Under the pieces are notes generated by a model that made no database searches, was not told the origin of the DNA, and saw nothing but the letters and a program-made list of their open reading frames with translations. A DNA stretch of 64,000 nt from JADKCL01 sp046329055 (GTDB lineage: Bacteria; Bacteroidota; Bacteroidia; J057; JADKCL01). Position numbers and translations under genes: made by a program. This document shows, piece by piece, positions 35,252-45,254 of the stretch. The stretch spans positions 1 to 64,000 of the forward strand of contig JAXLVK010000008.1 in the NCBI GenBank assembly GCA_046329055.1, written 5' to 3'. Positions within the stretch are counted from its first letter, which is position 1. Each line of letters starts with the position of its first letter.

Positions 35252-38200
35252 CTACCTCGCGACGACCAGTTTCATCACCCGAACGGCACCGTTCACACGC
35301 AACCGGACCATGTACACGCCTTCACTGATGCGGTCAGTGGGGATGGCAAACCGATGGCGACCGCTCGGAAGGAAGGATGCGGAATGAATTCGGGACACCA
35401 TTCGACCGTGCATGTCGGTGAGTTCGGCTGCAACTGTGGCATCGATCTGAATACCGAAGTCAAGGTAGGCGATGTCCGATGCTGGCACTGGGAAGACAGT
35501 ACAGTTCAGGAGTGGTTGGTCTCCATGGAGTCCATTCACCGGGTCGTAAACGAGGATCGAATCATCAATTCCGGTGCTGCTGATCGCCACAAAGTTCTGG
35601 TCCACAGCCACAATTCCACCGACGTGGACAGGGATGTACCCGAGCGTGGTGGTCAACGGAATCACTTGATCGGGCAGGAAACCCATGCGCAAGACCGCGC
35701 CGTACCCGGAGCGACCAGAATGGTCTTGGCGACTCACGGCATGGTGGACATCCCCTGAGGCTGGAAATGGCACTGTCAAGCTGAGCAGGTCGGGCACGCC
35801 ATTGCCGAGGAACGATGTCTGATAACGTCCGTAGAGGGTCCCGGGAGTGACATGGGTGGGATCGATATGGAGGGAAAATGCAACTCCCTGCCCCGAGACG
35901 ACAGGTTGCACGGCATCGCCCCAATGGACGCGGAAGAAGACAGTGTCCCCCACCGGGAAGGAGTCCTGTTCAGGTTCGATCCACACGGGTACTCCGGTCA
36001 AGAGGCCGCCCGCCTTGTTGTGGGTGAAGCCGTAGTTCTGGTGGATCGCCATGGTGTCGCTGACTTCGACGGTGCCGTTTCCATTGCAGTCCTGATGCTT
36101 GAAATTCGCCCCCAGGGGCAGGTTCCCGCTCCAGTTGGCGCAGCGCTGACCGTACCATGTGGTGGTTGCATTGGGCCGGGTTGCTCCTGTGTAGGCCATG
36201 CTGAAGGCGACCGCGAGCAGGTCGGCATTGTTGGCGAGGCCGTCGTGGTCGGCGTCGCCGGGCCATACGCAATCGGCATCGAGCTGCAACTGAATGGTGT
36301 CCGCGAGCGTGCAACCGTTGGTATCGATGACCGTCAATGAGTAGGATCCCGTCGTGTCGGCTTGGATGCTTTGCGTGGTGGCCCCTGTGGACCAGAGGTA
36401 GCTGGAGGCGCCTGTGGGGCCGGAGAGTGTCCAGGTGGTGTCCACGCAGAAGGAGGTGTCGTTGCCCAAGAACAAATTAGGGGCGGCAAAGTTGGCTAGG
36501 GAAACGGTGTCAGCGCCTTGGCAACCTGATCCGTCCGTCACGGTGACGGCATAGGTACCTGGAGTGGAGACGGTGATGCTGCTGTTGTTGGAGCCTGTGT
36601 TCCAGAGGTAGCTGCTGAATCCTGGGTTTGCCGTGAAGGTCGTGCTGACTCCCGGGCAGACCGATTGGTCGGGGCCAAGGGAAAGCGGCAATTGCGTCGG
36701 CATCATGATGGTTTGGGTCGTGCTCTTGCTGCCGCATTGGTCCGCAGCGGTGAGCGTGACGTTGTAGCTTCCACAAGGCAGGCTGACCGAGAGGGTCGTA
36801 GGGCCTGTGGTTGCGTTTGCCAGGCAGCTTTGTCCTTGGATGGACCATTGGAGCATGGCGCCCGGCGTGGAGGTGGAGGTCAGGGTGAGGGTGTTGCCAC
36901 TGACGGAGTGGGTGAAGGCGGCCACTAGTCCGCTCGGGCATGCTCCCGCACATTGCAGCAAGGAACTTCCCGGGTTGGTGGTAAATGTTGGGCTCCAATT
37001 GGTGGGAAGCGTCGTCACGGCGGAGCTGGGAAGCGTTGCATTGGAGAAGGTCGCGGTCGTATTGGTGTATTCCAAGACGATTTGAGGGGCCAAGGTCGAT
37101 GCGGGCAACTGGCAATCGGTGATGGCGCCGTGGCGGTGCACCTCCAGCTTCTGGGCGACGGCAATGCCCGTGTTGGACAATGTATAGCACTGTCCAGGGC
37201 CTGCATTGCAGGCATCCCATACCCGCTCGGCTTCGTTGGTCCCTCCCGTGCCGAATGAGCTGATACTCACCGAGAAGGTCGTAGGATCGATGTCCACCGC
37301 AAATTTTTCATAGTTGGGTGCGGTGGCGATGGAGGTGGATTTGCGGAGGCTTCCCCACCCGATGAAATGTCCATTCGGATACTTGGTCAGGGAATTCACG
37401 ATCGGTTCATGGTAGGGATTGTTGGCATTGGAGTTGCCTCCAACGCGGTAGGTTCGCGCCACGATGGCTCCATTTGTCGTATTGAAACGGAAAATCCCTA
37501 GCTTGTTGATGTTGTTGCCAGCGATGAGGTCATTGATGCGGACGATTCCGTAGATCATGCCATTGCAATCCATCTTGAAGTCCATGCTGCCATCTGTGAT
37601 GGATGCCGAGGTGCCAGCGAATTGGAAGGAGGACGTGTATTTGGCAATCCCGACCCCCAAGTTGTTCAGGTGGACGATTTCGAGGACTGTATTGTTGGTT
37701 GTGGGCTTCTGGATCAGCCAGATGGAGCCGTCCGGTGCCTCCAATCCCCCCCAGGTCTTGGTCGAGCAAGCCCGCATGTACTGCAATTGAAGGCTTTGGT
37801 CCAGGCGGGCATAAAATGAAGGATTTCCGCCGCTTTCAGCAATGAAAATGTATCCATTGGGCGTCTTGAATGCGCGGCTGCTGTTTTGTTGGTTGCTGAG
37901 GGGCATGGATTTCCCCTGCACCACGTTGCCGAACTTGTCCAGCTCCCCCCAAGTCATGTCCATGCTCGTGGCGCCATTGTTGGTGGATCCAAAGAAGGCA
38001 AAGTTCCCATTGTTCAGGGGTTGCAAGTCCGCAATGTTGGAGGAGTTCGAATTCCACATCCTCAAGCTCCGGATGGCACCCGTGGAATCGAGTGAAAGCA
38101 GGGCGCTCAGTGGGGTGGTGTTGCTGCTGGCTACCAGGACATCCCCGTTTGCCTGGGCCGCAATGGCATTGACATTCAGATGATAGCCATTGACATCGAA

Positions 38201-40462
38201 AAATGTCCGGTAGGAGGCGGTGCTGCTGTTGGACACCATGACCTGCTGGCACGTGGTATGAGAGGCGCAGGCGTTGGTGACCGTCTGGCAGAGGGTGTAG
38301 GTGCCGGTCGCGGGGTAAGTGTGGCTGGTGACCACACCTGTGCCAGTGGTGCCATCCCCGAATGCCCAACTGAGGGTCCCGTTGGTCGCTGAGTTGGAGA
38401 TGGTTGCCGTCAATCCATTGGTGGCGGAGATGGAGAAACTGGAGTTGGGGATGGGGCAATTGAAGTTGTAGCAATAGGTGTTGCTGCCGCAGCCGTTCGT
38501 TGCCGTGAGGCAGATGGTGAAGTTGCCATTGTTGGCGAAGGCTTGGGTATAGGTCTTGACCGGATTGGTTGCGGTGCTTGTGGTACCGTCGCCGAAGTTC
38601 CAACTGTAACTGACGCCGTTGGTGCTGGTGTTGGTGAAGGTGAGCTGCTGCGGCGCAGAAACCACAAATGTGAACCCAGCCACGGGCAGCCCGGTGTTCA
38701 CTGAAACGGTCATGCTGACGGTGTCCTGGCATGGCGATAGGGCGTACACCGTGCTCAGGGTATGGTTGCCCACGGTGGTGGGAGACCAACTGAAGCTGCT
38801 CCCAGTTCCCATGGGCACTCCGTCCACCAACCAACTGAGCCCCGCAGGATTCAATCCATTGGTCACGGTATAGTTGGCTGTGGCGCCCAGGCAGACTTCG
38901 TTGGGCCCACTGACGATCGCCGATGGGCAGGCGTGAATCATGTAAGTGGCGGTATCGGCCCCGCAATCATTCATGACGATGACTGTGACGGGCCAGGTGC
39001 CATAGGGGGGATAGTTGTGGACGGGGTCGTTGGTGGTTCCCGTGGTTCCGTCGCCGAAGTCGTAATGGATCGTGTGGAACCCGTGGGCGTCATCATTGAA
39101 AGCCACTTGCCCGCCACCCAAGGCGGTTGCCGTCAGGGAAACGCAGGGCAGCACGCATGTTACGCTACCTGCGACGGGGTCGGCATAGTATCCGAAGTTG
39201 AAATTGTCGGATTGCAGTGTGGCGGTAGGCACCGAAGTGGCCCCCAAAGGCCCCACTGTAGGCAGGCCGGAGGGTGTGAAACTCGTTGAGGTGACCGTAG
39301 GTGCAACACCTGTGCAGGTTTGATGCAGAAAATGCGGCGTGATCACGGACAGGTACCTGTCTTGAATGTTGGCACCCAGTATGCAGGTATGGTAGTCGTA
39401 ACTGATCAGCGCATCCCCGAACGGAGTTCCTGTGACGGTGGTCTGGGTGGTGTTCCAGGTGTTGGTACCTGGATGCCTCCTGTTGCCCACCACGGTTCCG
39501 ACATCGTCGAGCAGGATCAGATGAACCTCCTCCGTATAGGGATAGATGCAGTTCATGGTGCTCTGGAGCGTCACGCGGCCTGTGGCCACCACGAGGAGTT
39601 CGTTGTTGTTGGTGGACGCGACCCCATTGGCGGCGATGACTGTGATGGGCAGGCCCCAAATGCTGGCTGCTGGCTTGAACTTTTTTGCCCATCGGAGCAC
39701 CATGTTGCTATCCGTGCGCACCACCCTCACTGAATCCGAGGCCATGCTGAAGATTGCAAGGCCATGGTCTTGGAAGACAGTGAATTTGGAGCCTGTGAGG
39801 TTCAAATCCTTGAGACGGGTGCCGCTTTGGCTGATCACGGTCACCTTGGTCTGAGTCGTGACGTACAGCCGCTGATCGATGCCCCACATCGCATCTTGGG
39901 CATTTTCCCCAGGGTAGTACTTGTGCCAATCCGGAACATAGGTGGCGCCAAAACGCACCACACCAAATCCCTGCCCCGAATTGTTGTTGTACACGACGTA
40001 AACATGGTCATTGGTGTCCGCGATGATCTGGGTCAGGAGGGTGTTCGGCATGTAAAACCGATTCAGTACCGTCGCCAACGTATCAAACGTCCCGATATGG
40101 CTGTCCGGCATGTCGCCAATCCACAGGTGCGAGTTTTTCTGAATGCTAACCGGACCAGTAGAATAACCATGGGTGCTCAGGTACCGATTCCATTGGGCGT
40201 TGGCGAAGAGAATATAACTGGGATTGGGCCAAGCGGTGCTAGAAAAGGCCACATGGTTGTTCATCCCGACTGCTTGGTAGTTGGATGCGAAGGGAGAAGC
40301 CCAGGGTTCTGCGAGCAGCCATGCATTATGGAACGGGAAGTTCGGGGGAGAAGGTGTCTGCGCTTTCAAATGCACTGAGCCAGCAAATGCAATGAAGGAG
40401 GCGAGGAGGAGGCAAAAAGCAGGGATTCTGGGGGCAAATACAGCAAATGAGAGATTTCGCAT
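35252..40462 (-). CDS. Giant secreted PKD-domain protein with T9SS sorting domain
   Basis: About 1736 residues, probably surface-exposed. It has a signal peptide (start at 40462, ending VHLKAQ), a long N-terminal region of beta-strand repeats, several PKD-type domains (IHYDFGDGTTGTTNDPVHNY, YSWNFGDGTTSTATNPVKTY, LSWAFGDGTTGTGVVTSHTY) and Ig-like pairs of the VCPGVSTTFTANPG...YLWNTG type. A dockerin-like calcium segment follows (GDADHDGLANNADLL, DCNGNGTVEVSDTMAIHQN). The end is a Por secretion tail (VFPVPASDIAYLDF...GVYMVRLRVNG...MKLVVAR). Adhesion or matrix binding is likely; no catalytic motif is seen. Confidence 0.93.
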   Translation of the reverse strand: MRNLSFAVFAPRIPAFCLLLASFIAFAGSVHLKAQTPSPPNFPFHNAWLLAEPWASPFASNYQAVGMNNHVAFSSTAWPNPSYILFANAQWNRYLSTHGYSTGPVSIQKNSHLWIGDMPDSHIGTFDTLATVLNRFYMPNTLLTQIIADTNDHVYVVYNNNSGQGFGVVRFGATYVPDWHKYYPGENAQDAMWGIDQRLYVTTQTKVTVISQSGTRLKDLNLTGSKFTVFQDHGLAIFSMASDSVRVVRTDSNMVLRWAKKFKPAASIWGLPITVIAANGVASTNNNELLVVATGRVTLQSTMNCIYPYTEEVHLILLDDVGTVVGNRRHPGTNTWNTTQTTVTGTPFGDALISYDYHTCILGANIQDRYLSVITPHFLHQTCTGVAPTVTSTSFTPSGLPTVGPLGATSVPTATLQSDNFNFGYYADPVAGSVTCVLPCVSLTATALGGGQVAFNDDAHGFHTIHYDFGDGTTGTTNDPVHNYPPYGTWPVTVIVMNDCGADTATYMIHACPSAIVSGPNEVCLGATANYTVTNGLNPAGLSWLVDGVPMGTGSSFSWSPTTVGNHTLSTVYALSPCQDTVSMTVSVNTGLPVAGFTFVVSAPQQLTFTNTSTNGVSYSWNFGDGTTSTATNPVKTYTQAFANNGNFTICLTATNGCGSNTYCYNFNCPIPNSSFSISATNGLTATISNSATNGTLSWAFGDGTTGTGVVTSHTYPATGTYTLCQTVTNACASHTTCQQVMVSNSSTASYRTFFDVNGYHLNVNAIAAQANGDVLVASSNTTPLSALLSLDSTGAIRSLRMWNSNSSNIADLQPLNNGNFAFFGSTNNGATSMDMTWGELDKFGNVVQGKSMPLSNQQNSSRAFKTPNGYIFIAESGGNPSFYARLDQSLQLQYMRACSTKTWGGLEAPDGSIWLIQKPTTNNTVLEIVHLNNLGVGIAKYTSSFQFAGTSASITDGSMDFKMDCNGMIYGIVRINDLIAGNNINKLGIFRFNTTNGAIVARTYRVGGNSNANNPYHEPIVNSLTKYPNGHFIGWGSLRKSTSIATAPNYEKFAVDIDPTTFSVSISSFGTGGTNEAERVWDACNAGPGQCYTLSNTGIAVAQKLEVHRHGAITDCQLPASTLAPQIVLEYTNTTATFSNATLPSSAVTTLPTNWSPTFTTNPGSSLLQCAGACPSGLVAAFTHSVSGNTLTLTSTSTPGAMLQWSIQGQSCLANATTGPTTLSVSLPCGSYNVTLTAADQCGSKSTTQTIMMPTQLPLSLGPDQSVCPGVSTTFTANPGFSSYLWNTGSNNSSITVSTPGTYAVTVTDGSGCQGADTVSLANFAAPNLFLGNDTSFCVDTTWTLSGPTGASSYLWSTGATTQSIQADTTGSYSLTVIDTNGCTLADTIQLQLDADCVWPGDADHDGLANNADLLAVAFSMAYTGATRPNATTTWYGQRCANWSGNLPLGANFKHQDCNGNGTVEVSDTMAIHQNYGFTHNKAGGLLTGVPVWIEPEQDSFPVGDTVFFRVHWGDAVQPVVSGQGVAFSLHIDPTHVTPGTLYGRYQTSFLGNGVPDLLSLTVPFPASGDVHHAVSRQDHSGRSGYGAVLRMGFLPDQVIPLTTTLGYIPVHVGGIVAVDQNFVAISSTGIDDSILVYDPVNGLHGDQPLLNCTVFPVPASDIAYLDFGIQIDATVAAELTDMHGRMVSRIHSASFLPSGRHRFAIPTDRISEGVYMVRLRVNGAVRVMKLVVAR

Positions 40463-40561
40463 CTTATGGGATGTTTCGTTGAAGGATAGAAGGACATAGC
40501 CAATGAAGGCATTTGGCGCCACTAATCCAAGGAAGTCGTCTGAATTGGCAAGAAAGCCTGC

Positions 40562-41899
40562 TCAGCTGCGAATGAGTTGGTTCAGATCGCCGATCAGGTC
40601 ATCCCGCCGCGCTTGCAACTGCTCCAACAGGCTCCTCCTCCGCCCGCTGATATGCACCAAGGCGCTCAGTCCACGGAACCGCCGCGCTTCCTGCGCATAG
40701 AGCAAGGCAAATGCCCCCAAAAACGGCAAGGCCACACCTGCTGCCACCAGCAACCACCCGCTCAGACCCAGCAGCCAACCCACGAAGAGCAGGAGTCCCC
40801 ACCACATCGGGAACAGGAACATCCCCATCACCATCCGCGCCGGGGCATGGTATTCGATCTCATCCGTCAGTCGAGGTGCCAACCATCCCGGAAACCAATA
40901 CGGCAGGTAATTCGTCACGGCTCCGACCAGGAACAATGGGCTCGTCAGCACCAAAAATGCCAGCATCAACCCCCACAGCAGGCCCACATTCCACTGTTGG
41001 AACCGCTGCCTGAAAAATCCCTCCCGCATGCGGAGCTGATCGAGCATCGAAAACCAGCGGCCAAGGCGATCCCGGAGGTTCGCATAGACCTCGGGCGCAG
41101 CGGCCTTCAGCTGCCGGATGCGGTCTGCGAGCTTGATTTCCTCGATTTGGGCAGCGTGGCCATGATGAAGGCCCTCCTCTTCCTTGAATTGTTCCCGGTA
41201 CAGTCGCGTCACCTGCGTGTGCAGCAGCTCCTGCTCCGCATCTTCCAGGATCACGAGCCGATCGGCAATCTGATCGCGAATCGCCTCTGTGAGCTCACGA
41301 ACGGCCTCGAAATTGCCTTTGCCGTGCGCTGCCGCGATGGGCCCCACGGGGATGGGTGTCCCCACATCGATGCGGATCCGTGACCGGGTGCGGGTAGGGG
41401 CGGAGTAGTTCAATGCCACGGGCAGCACTTGGAGGCCGCCCTTGTGCCCTTGCTCATCTTCGAAGCTCATCGCGATGCGTGCCGCACCTGTCCGCAGTTC
41501 CCGCAGCCGCTTCTCCGCAAAGCTCGTCCCCTCAGGGAAGATCAGGATCGTGCCGCCTTTCGCCAGGAAGGCCCTCGCATGCTCAAAATTGTCCTGATTG
41601 TCAATGTTTTCACCGGGGCGAATGTCCTGCTTCCGGTAAACGGGGATCACATTGAAGAAGCGCAGCAACTTGCCGAGCGGCTTGTTCCGGAAAAGCGAGC
41701 CGTTGCCCATGAAGCCCACCATTTGCTTGCAAAGACTCGCCACGATGAGCGGGTCCATCAGCGTATTGGGGTGGTTGGCGACGACAATCAGGGGGCCGCG
41801 ACGGGGGATGCGCTCCCGGCCATGGACGGTGAACTCCTTGTAGAAGATGCGCAACGTGAGGCGCACCATGATCCTCAGGATGAAATAGATGACGGGCAC
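40562..41899 (-). CDS. 1-acylglycerol-3-phosphate acyltransferase-family protein
   Basis: Membrane acyltransferase of the PlsC family, 445 residues with a GTG start at 41899. Acyltransferase block 1 is NHPNTLMD (HX4D) and block 3 is FPEGTSF, with VRLTLRIFYKEFTVHGRERI before them and NDYxxR-like spacing kept. Two or more membrane segments lie near the C-terminus (VGLLWGLMLAFLVLTSPLFL, MFLFPMWWGLLLFVGWLL). It probably adds an acyl chain to lysophospholipid or a related acceptor. The C-terminal extension beyond the catalytic domain is longer than in PlsC. Confidence 0.88.
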   Translation of the reverse strand: MPVIYFILRIMVRLTLRIFYKEFTVHGRERIPRRGPLIVVANHPNTLMDPLIVASLCKQMVGFMGNGSLFRNKPLGKLLRFFNVIPVYRKQDIRPGENIDNQDNFEHARAFLAKGGTILIFPEGTSFAEKRLRELRTGAARIAMSFEDEQGHKGGLQVLPVALNYSAPTRTRSRIRIDVGTPIPVGPIAAAHGKGNFEAVRELTEAIRDQIADRLVILEDAEQELLHTQVTRLYREQFKEEEGLHHGHAAQIEEIKLADRIRQLKAAAPEVYANLRDRLGRWFSMLDQLRMREGFFRQRFQQWNVGLLWGLMLAFLVLTSPLFLVGAVTNYLPYWFPGWLAPRLTDEIEYHAPARMVMGMFLFPMWWGLLLFVGWLLGLSGWLLVAAGVALPFLGAFALLYAQEARRFRGLSALVHISGRRRSLLEQLQARRDDLIGDLNQLIRS

Positions 41900-41958
41900 A
41901 GGGTGAATTTACGAAAAATCAATGTTTTGTTGTGAATCTCTTCGCTTCACTTCGTCAC

Positions 41959-42002
41959 CAAAAAAGCAAAAGCACCAAGCCGTTCCATACAGCTTGGTGC
42001 CT
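41959..42002 (-). terminator. Rho-independent terminator downstream of the SBBP gene
   Basis: On the minus strand a 9-base stem (GCACCAAGC paired with GCTTGGTGC, arms 41972-41980 and 41992-42000) is followed by TTTTGCTTTTTT. It lies about 30 bases after the stop at 42034, in the right direction for that gene. Confidence 0.75.
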
Positions 42003-42033
42003 TTGCGCCTTTGTGGCAAATCCCAATCAAGGA

Positions 42034-44082
42034 TCAATCCTGCTTCACCATGCGCAGCACTTGCTCGCCTTCAGCAGTTCGCACCCGGAGGAAGTAAAGT
42101 CCGGCCTTTCCATCGATCTCGATCACGCTCTTTTCGCTGACCTGTGTCGATTCGATCACCCTTCCCAACGCGTCCGAAATGACCACTTCGGCTGCATCCA
42201 GCCCAGCGGTGAGTTGCAAGGTGAAGGTGCCGTTGTTGGGGTTGGGAGATGCGGTAGCCCATTGGGATTGAGGATTTTGCACGCCAATGATGATGACCTC
42301 ATGGCAGCCTGAGGTGTCAGTGCAGCCATTTTGGGTGACTGCCACTGCATAGTGACCCGTGATGCTAGGACTGAAAGTCGCATTGGTCTCACCGCTTATC
42401 GGGGCAAAACCGTTGTCGCAATCCAGCCACTGATATGTTGCCCCAGTGGCCTGGGCAACCAATGGGTTTCCGCCTCCACCAGTTACCGTCGTATCCACGG
42501 TATTGATGGTCACGGTGATCGTCAGGATGCTGTCGCAGCCATCGGAGTTGGTGAAGGTCTGTGTATAGACACCACTCACGGAGTAGGTCTGATTGTTGAC
42601 CGTCACGGCATCGCAGCCCACTTCTGCTGCATTGGAATAAGAGGCATGGCATTGGTGCAACTGCTGCACGAAGATTTCCGCGCTGCCCGCCGAGACCAAG
42701 TTCAGCACACCTGCACCTGGATCGAAGTCCACGGTGTCGCCGAAGCAGCCCGTGGAAAGGACGCTGCCATTCATGTCCGCGACGATGCCAAAGGCGTATT
42801 CCATCCCTGTGTTGCCATTGGAGATGGCCTCGTGGAAGTTGCCAGATGTGTCAAAGCGGCTGATGAAGGCGTCGGCCATGCCACCTGCGGTGATGTTCCA
42901 GGCGCCATTTGCAGTGGGATCGAAATCCACGGTGCCCTCGTAGCCTCCTGCCACATACACGTCGCCTTTCGGGGAAATCCCAAGGCCGTAGGCGTAGTCG
43001 CCACTCGTGGAGCCCCAAGCCCATGCATTGCGGTAGTTGCCTGCAGCCGTGTAAACCGCGAGCCAGCAGTCGTAGCCCGCCGATGCATGGATATTGCTCA
43101 CAGATCCCGGATCGAAGTCGATGATGCCATTGCAAGCGCCTGCAACATAGACATCGCCGTCCGCGTCCACATCGATGCCATAGCCAGATGCGAGGTCGGT
43201 GGTATTGATTTGGCGGGCCCAAACGAGGGCGCCATTTGCATCGAGGTTCAGGATGAACGCGCTCGTCACGCCAGGGTCAGCCACTAGGTTGGTCACGCCT
43301 GTACCGGGCTCGAAATCGACGGTGTCTTGCATGGTGCCTGTGACGACCACGCCGCCGAAGCCATTCCGGTTCACGGCATAGGCAAAATCGTTTTCCACGC
43401 CACCAAATGCTGCTCCCCAGATGTAGTTGCCTTGGTCGTCGAGGGTCACGACGATGATGTCGTCGCTGTTCGCAGGGGTGGAGACCATCTGTGTGCCCGC
43501 GGTGGGGTTCAGGTCCACAGTGCCCTTGATGTAACCTGTCATCGTGACGCGGCTGCCGTCCACTTGGATCGCCGTGCCTTCATTGTACGAGGTGGAGCCC
43601 CATGTGCGGTGCCAAGCGTAGGCCCCATTGGCGGTGAGCTTCAGGACAAAAATGTCATTGGGGCCCATGGAGGTCGTGTTGGCGGTGCCATTTCCGGGGT
43701 TGAAATCGACAGTCCCAGTGAATCTGCCAGTGATGTAGATGTTGCCAGCTGCATCGACATCCACGCCCTTGGCCTCGTCCACGCCCGTGCTGCCAATGCA
43801 GGTAGCCCAGACCAAATCGCCGAAGGAATTCAGCTTTTGGATGAAAGCGTCATTGTCGCCGTGGGAGACCATGGGCAGGTTGTTGGGGCCCGGGTCCATG
43901 TCGCAAGTGTCCTGGAAGATGCCCACCACAATGGCATTCCCCTGAGCATCCAAGGCCACAGCCCTGCCGAGGTCGAAGCCATCACTCGGGTCGGAAATCG
44001 CCCAATCCAGGGTGGGAATCTGTGCTTGCAGGGCAAAAAACGGTAGAAGCAATAACAAAGTAGGTAGAATTCTCCTTCTCAT
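42034..44082 (-). CDS. Secreted SBBP-type beta-propeller protein with T9SS sorting domain
   Basis: Protein of 682 residues with a signal peptide (MRRRILPTLLLLLPFFALQAQ). About seven blade repeats share the pattern DxxGNxxxxGxFxxTVDFDPG, for example AAGNIYITGRFTGTVDFNPG and ADGDVYVAGACNGIIDFDPG. An Ig-like section (YSVSGVYTQTFTNSDGCDS) and a Por secretion tail follow (ASPNPNNGTFTLQLTAG...GLYFLRVRTAEGEQVL). It is likely to be a surface or secreted binding protein. A terminator follows the stop. Confidence 0.92.
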   Translation of the reverse strand: MRRRILPTLLLLLPFFALQAQIPTLDWAISDPSDGFDLGRAVALDAQGNAIVVGIFQDTCDMDPGPNNLPMVSHGDNDAFIQKLNSFGDLVWATCIGSTGVDEAKGVDVDAAGNIYITGRFTGTVDFNPGNGTANTTSMGPNDIFVLKLTANGAYAWHRTWGSTSYNEGTAIQVDGSRVTMTGYIKGTVDLNPTAGTQMVSTPANSDDIIVVTLDDQGNYIWGAAFGGVENDFAYAVNRNGFGGVVVTGTMQDTVDFEPGTGVTNLVADPGVTSAFILNLDANGALVWARQINTTDLASGYGIDVDADGDVYVAGACNGIIDFDPGSVSNIHASAGYDCWLAVYTAAGNYRNAWAWGSTSGDYAYGLGISPKGDVYVAGGYEGTVDFDPTANGAWNITAGGMADAFISRFDTSGNFHEAISNGNTGMEYAFGIVADMNGSVLSTGCFGDTVDFDPGAGVLNLVSAGSAEIFVQQLHQCHASYSNAAEVGCDAVTVNNQTYSVSGVYTQTFTNSDGCDSILTITVTINTVDTTVTGGGGNPLVAQATGATYQWLDCDNGFAPISGETNATFSPSITGHYAVAVTQNGCTDTSGCHEVIIIGVQNPQSQWATASPNPNNGTFTLQLTAGLDAAEVVISDALGRVIESTQVSEKSVIEIDGKAGLYFLRVRTAEGEQVLRMVKQD

Positions 44083-44153
44083 ACGCCAGTTGATTATCTA
44101 GTGGATACCATGCGAAGTTAAGGGAAAGTTCCCAACGAAACCATTGCGATAGC

Positions 44154-44184
44154 TTTGTTCCTTGCCCCAAACGACTTACGTTTG
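44154..44184 (+). promoter_or_regulatory. Bacteroidota-type promoter of the methyltransferase gene
   Basis: TTTG at 44154-44157 and TACGTTTG at 44177-44184 are 19 bases apart, matching the TTTG / TAnnTTTG consensus and spacing of the Bacteroidota primary sigma factor. The ATG at 44203 follows after 18 bases. Confidence 0.72.
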
Positions 44185-44202
44185 TGGCTTTTCGCAAAGG
44201 AA

Positions 44203-45171
44203 ATGAGTAGTGGAGCTGTCTATACCTGCAAGATCTGCGGAAACGACCGCGGCAATGTCATCTACACTGCCCGTGAGATGATGTACGGCCTCCGGGACAC
44301 ATTCACCTACTTCCAATGCAATGACTGTGAATGCCTGCAAATCGCGGAATTCCCGGCGGGCATGAGCCGCTATTACCCCTCGAACTACTACAGCTTCAAT
44401 GCCTACGACGGCAAAAAATTCCGTGGGTTCAAGGGGAAATTGAAGCGCATGCAATACCGGGCAGCGGTTGATCGCAAAGGGTTGATCCAGAAGCTGTGGA
44501 CGCTTTTCTTCGATGTGCCGGACTACCGCATTTTCCAGGGATTGGGAGTGAATTCGCAGACCAAAATCCTCGACGTGGGATGCGGGAATGGCCGGAGCTT
44601 CCTCTATCCGCTAGCGGAAATCGGATTTCAAAACCTGCTCGGCTGCGACCCCTTCCTCGACGCGGACATCCACTATGCGAATGGGCTGAAGATTCGGAAG
44701 GCATCCGTCTTCGAGGTTGACGGTCAGTGGGACATCATCACTTATCACCACTCCTTCGAGCACGTTCCCGACCCATTTGAAAACCTGCTCCAAGTCGCCA
44801 AACTCCTGCGTCCCGGCGGCGTCTGCATCATCCGAATACCGACTTGCAGCTCCTACGCTTGGGAGCATTACCGCACGAATTGGGCGCAGCTCGACGCCCC
44901 GCGGCATTTTTTCCTGCATTCCCGCAAGGACATGGGCATGCTAGCGGACATGGCCGGCCTCGAGCTCTACAAGGTCGTGGACGACAGCCGACACTTCCAA
45001 TTCAGCGGCAGCGAAAAGTATGTCGCCGACACCGCATTGACAGCCCCGCGCGAAAAGGGGGTCTTCCGCTTCCTCACCCGCAAGTTCCGTAAGTGGAGCT
45101 ACACCCGCCGCGCCAAGCAACTCAACAAGCAGGGCAGGGGAGATCAGGCTGGGTTTTTCCTGCGGAAGTGA
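44203..45171 (+). CDS. Class I SAM-dependent methyltransferase with N-terminal zinc ribbon
   Basis: About 322 residues. Four cysteines (C9, C12, C39, C42: CKIC and CNDC) form a likely zinc ribbon. The methyltransferase domain carries motif I ILDVGCGNGRSFLY, motif II-like LLGCDPFLD and a YHHSFEHVPDPFENL segment typical of class I enzymes. Related proteins act in polysaccharide or nucleotide-sugar gene clusters, but no such genes are adjacent, so the substrate is unknown. The start at 44203 fits the SD-like AAAGGA and the promoter just upstream. Confidence 0.9.
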   Translation: MSSGAVYTCKICGNDRGNVIYTAREMMYGLRDTFTYFQCNDCECLQIAEFPAGMSRYYPSNYYSFNAYDGKKFRGFKGKLKRMQYRAAVDRKGLIQKLWTLFFDVPDYRIFQGLGVNSQTKILDVGCGNGRSFLYPLAEIGFQNLLGCDPFLDADIHYANGLKIRKASVFEVDGQWDIITYHHSFEHVPDPFENLLQVAKLLRPGGVCIIRIPTCSSYAWEHYRTNWAQLDAPRHFFLHSRKDMGMLADMAGLELYKVVDDSRHFQFSGSEKYVADTALTAPREKGVFRFLTRKFRKWSYTRRAKQLNKQGRGDQAGFFLRK

Positions 45172-45216
45172 TGCCTTGAGTGTTGCGAGCGCTCGGCGCC
45201 CCCAACACTCAAGGCA
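45172..45216. terminator. Hairpin between convergent genes
   Basis: A perfect 14-base stem (TGCCTTGAGTGTTG at 45172-45185, complement at 45203-45216) begins at the last base of the methyltransferase stop region. It serves the plus-strand gene and could also serve the convergent sulfatase gene. There is no long T run. Confidence 0.65.
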
Positions 45217-45254
45217 GTTCGAAGCGCTCGAAACGCTATGCGGAGTTCCGAAAA

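Noticed and set aside
43327..44046. Plus-strand open frame over the SBBP gene
   Set aside because: It mirrors the Gly/Asp-rich repeats of the minus-strand gene and has no recognisable motif.
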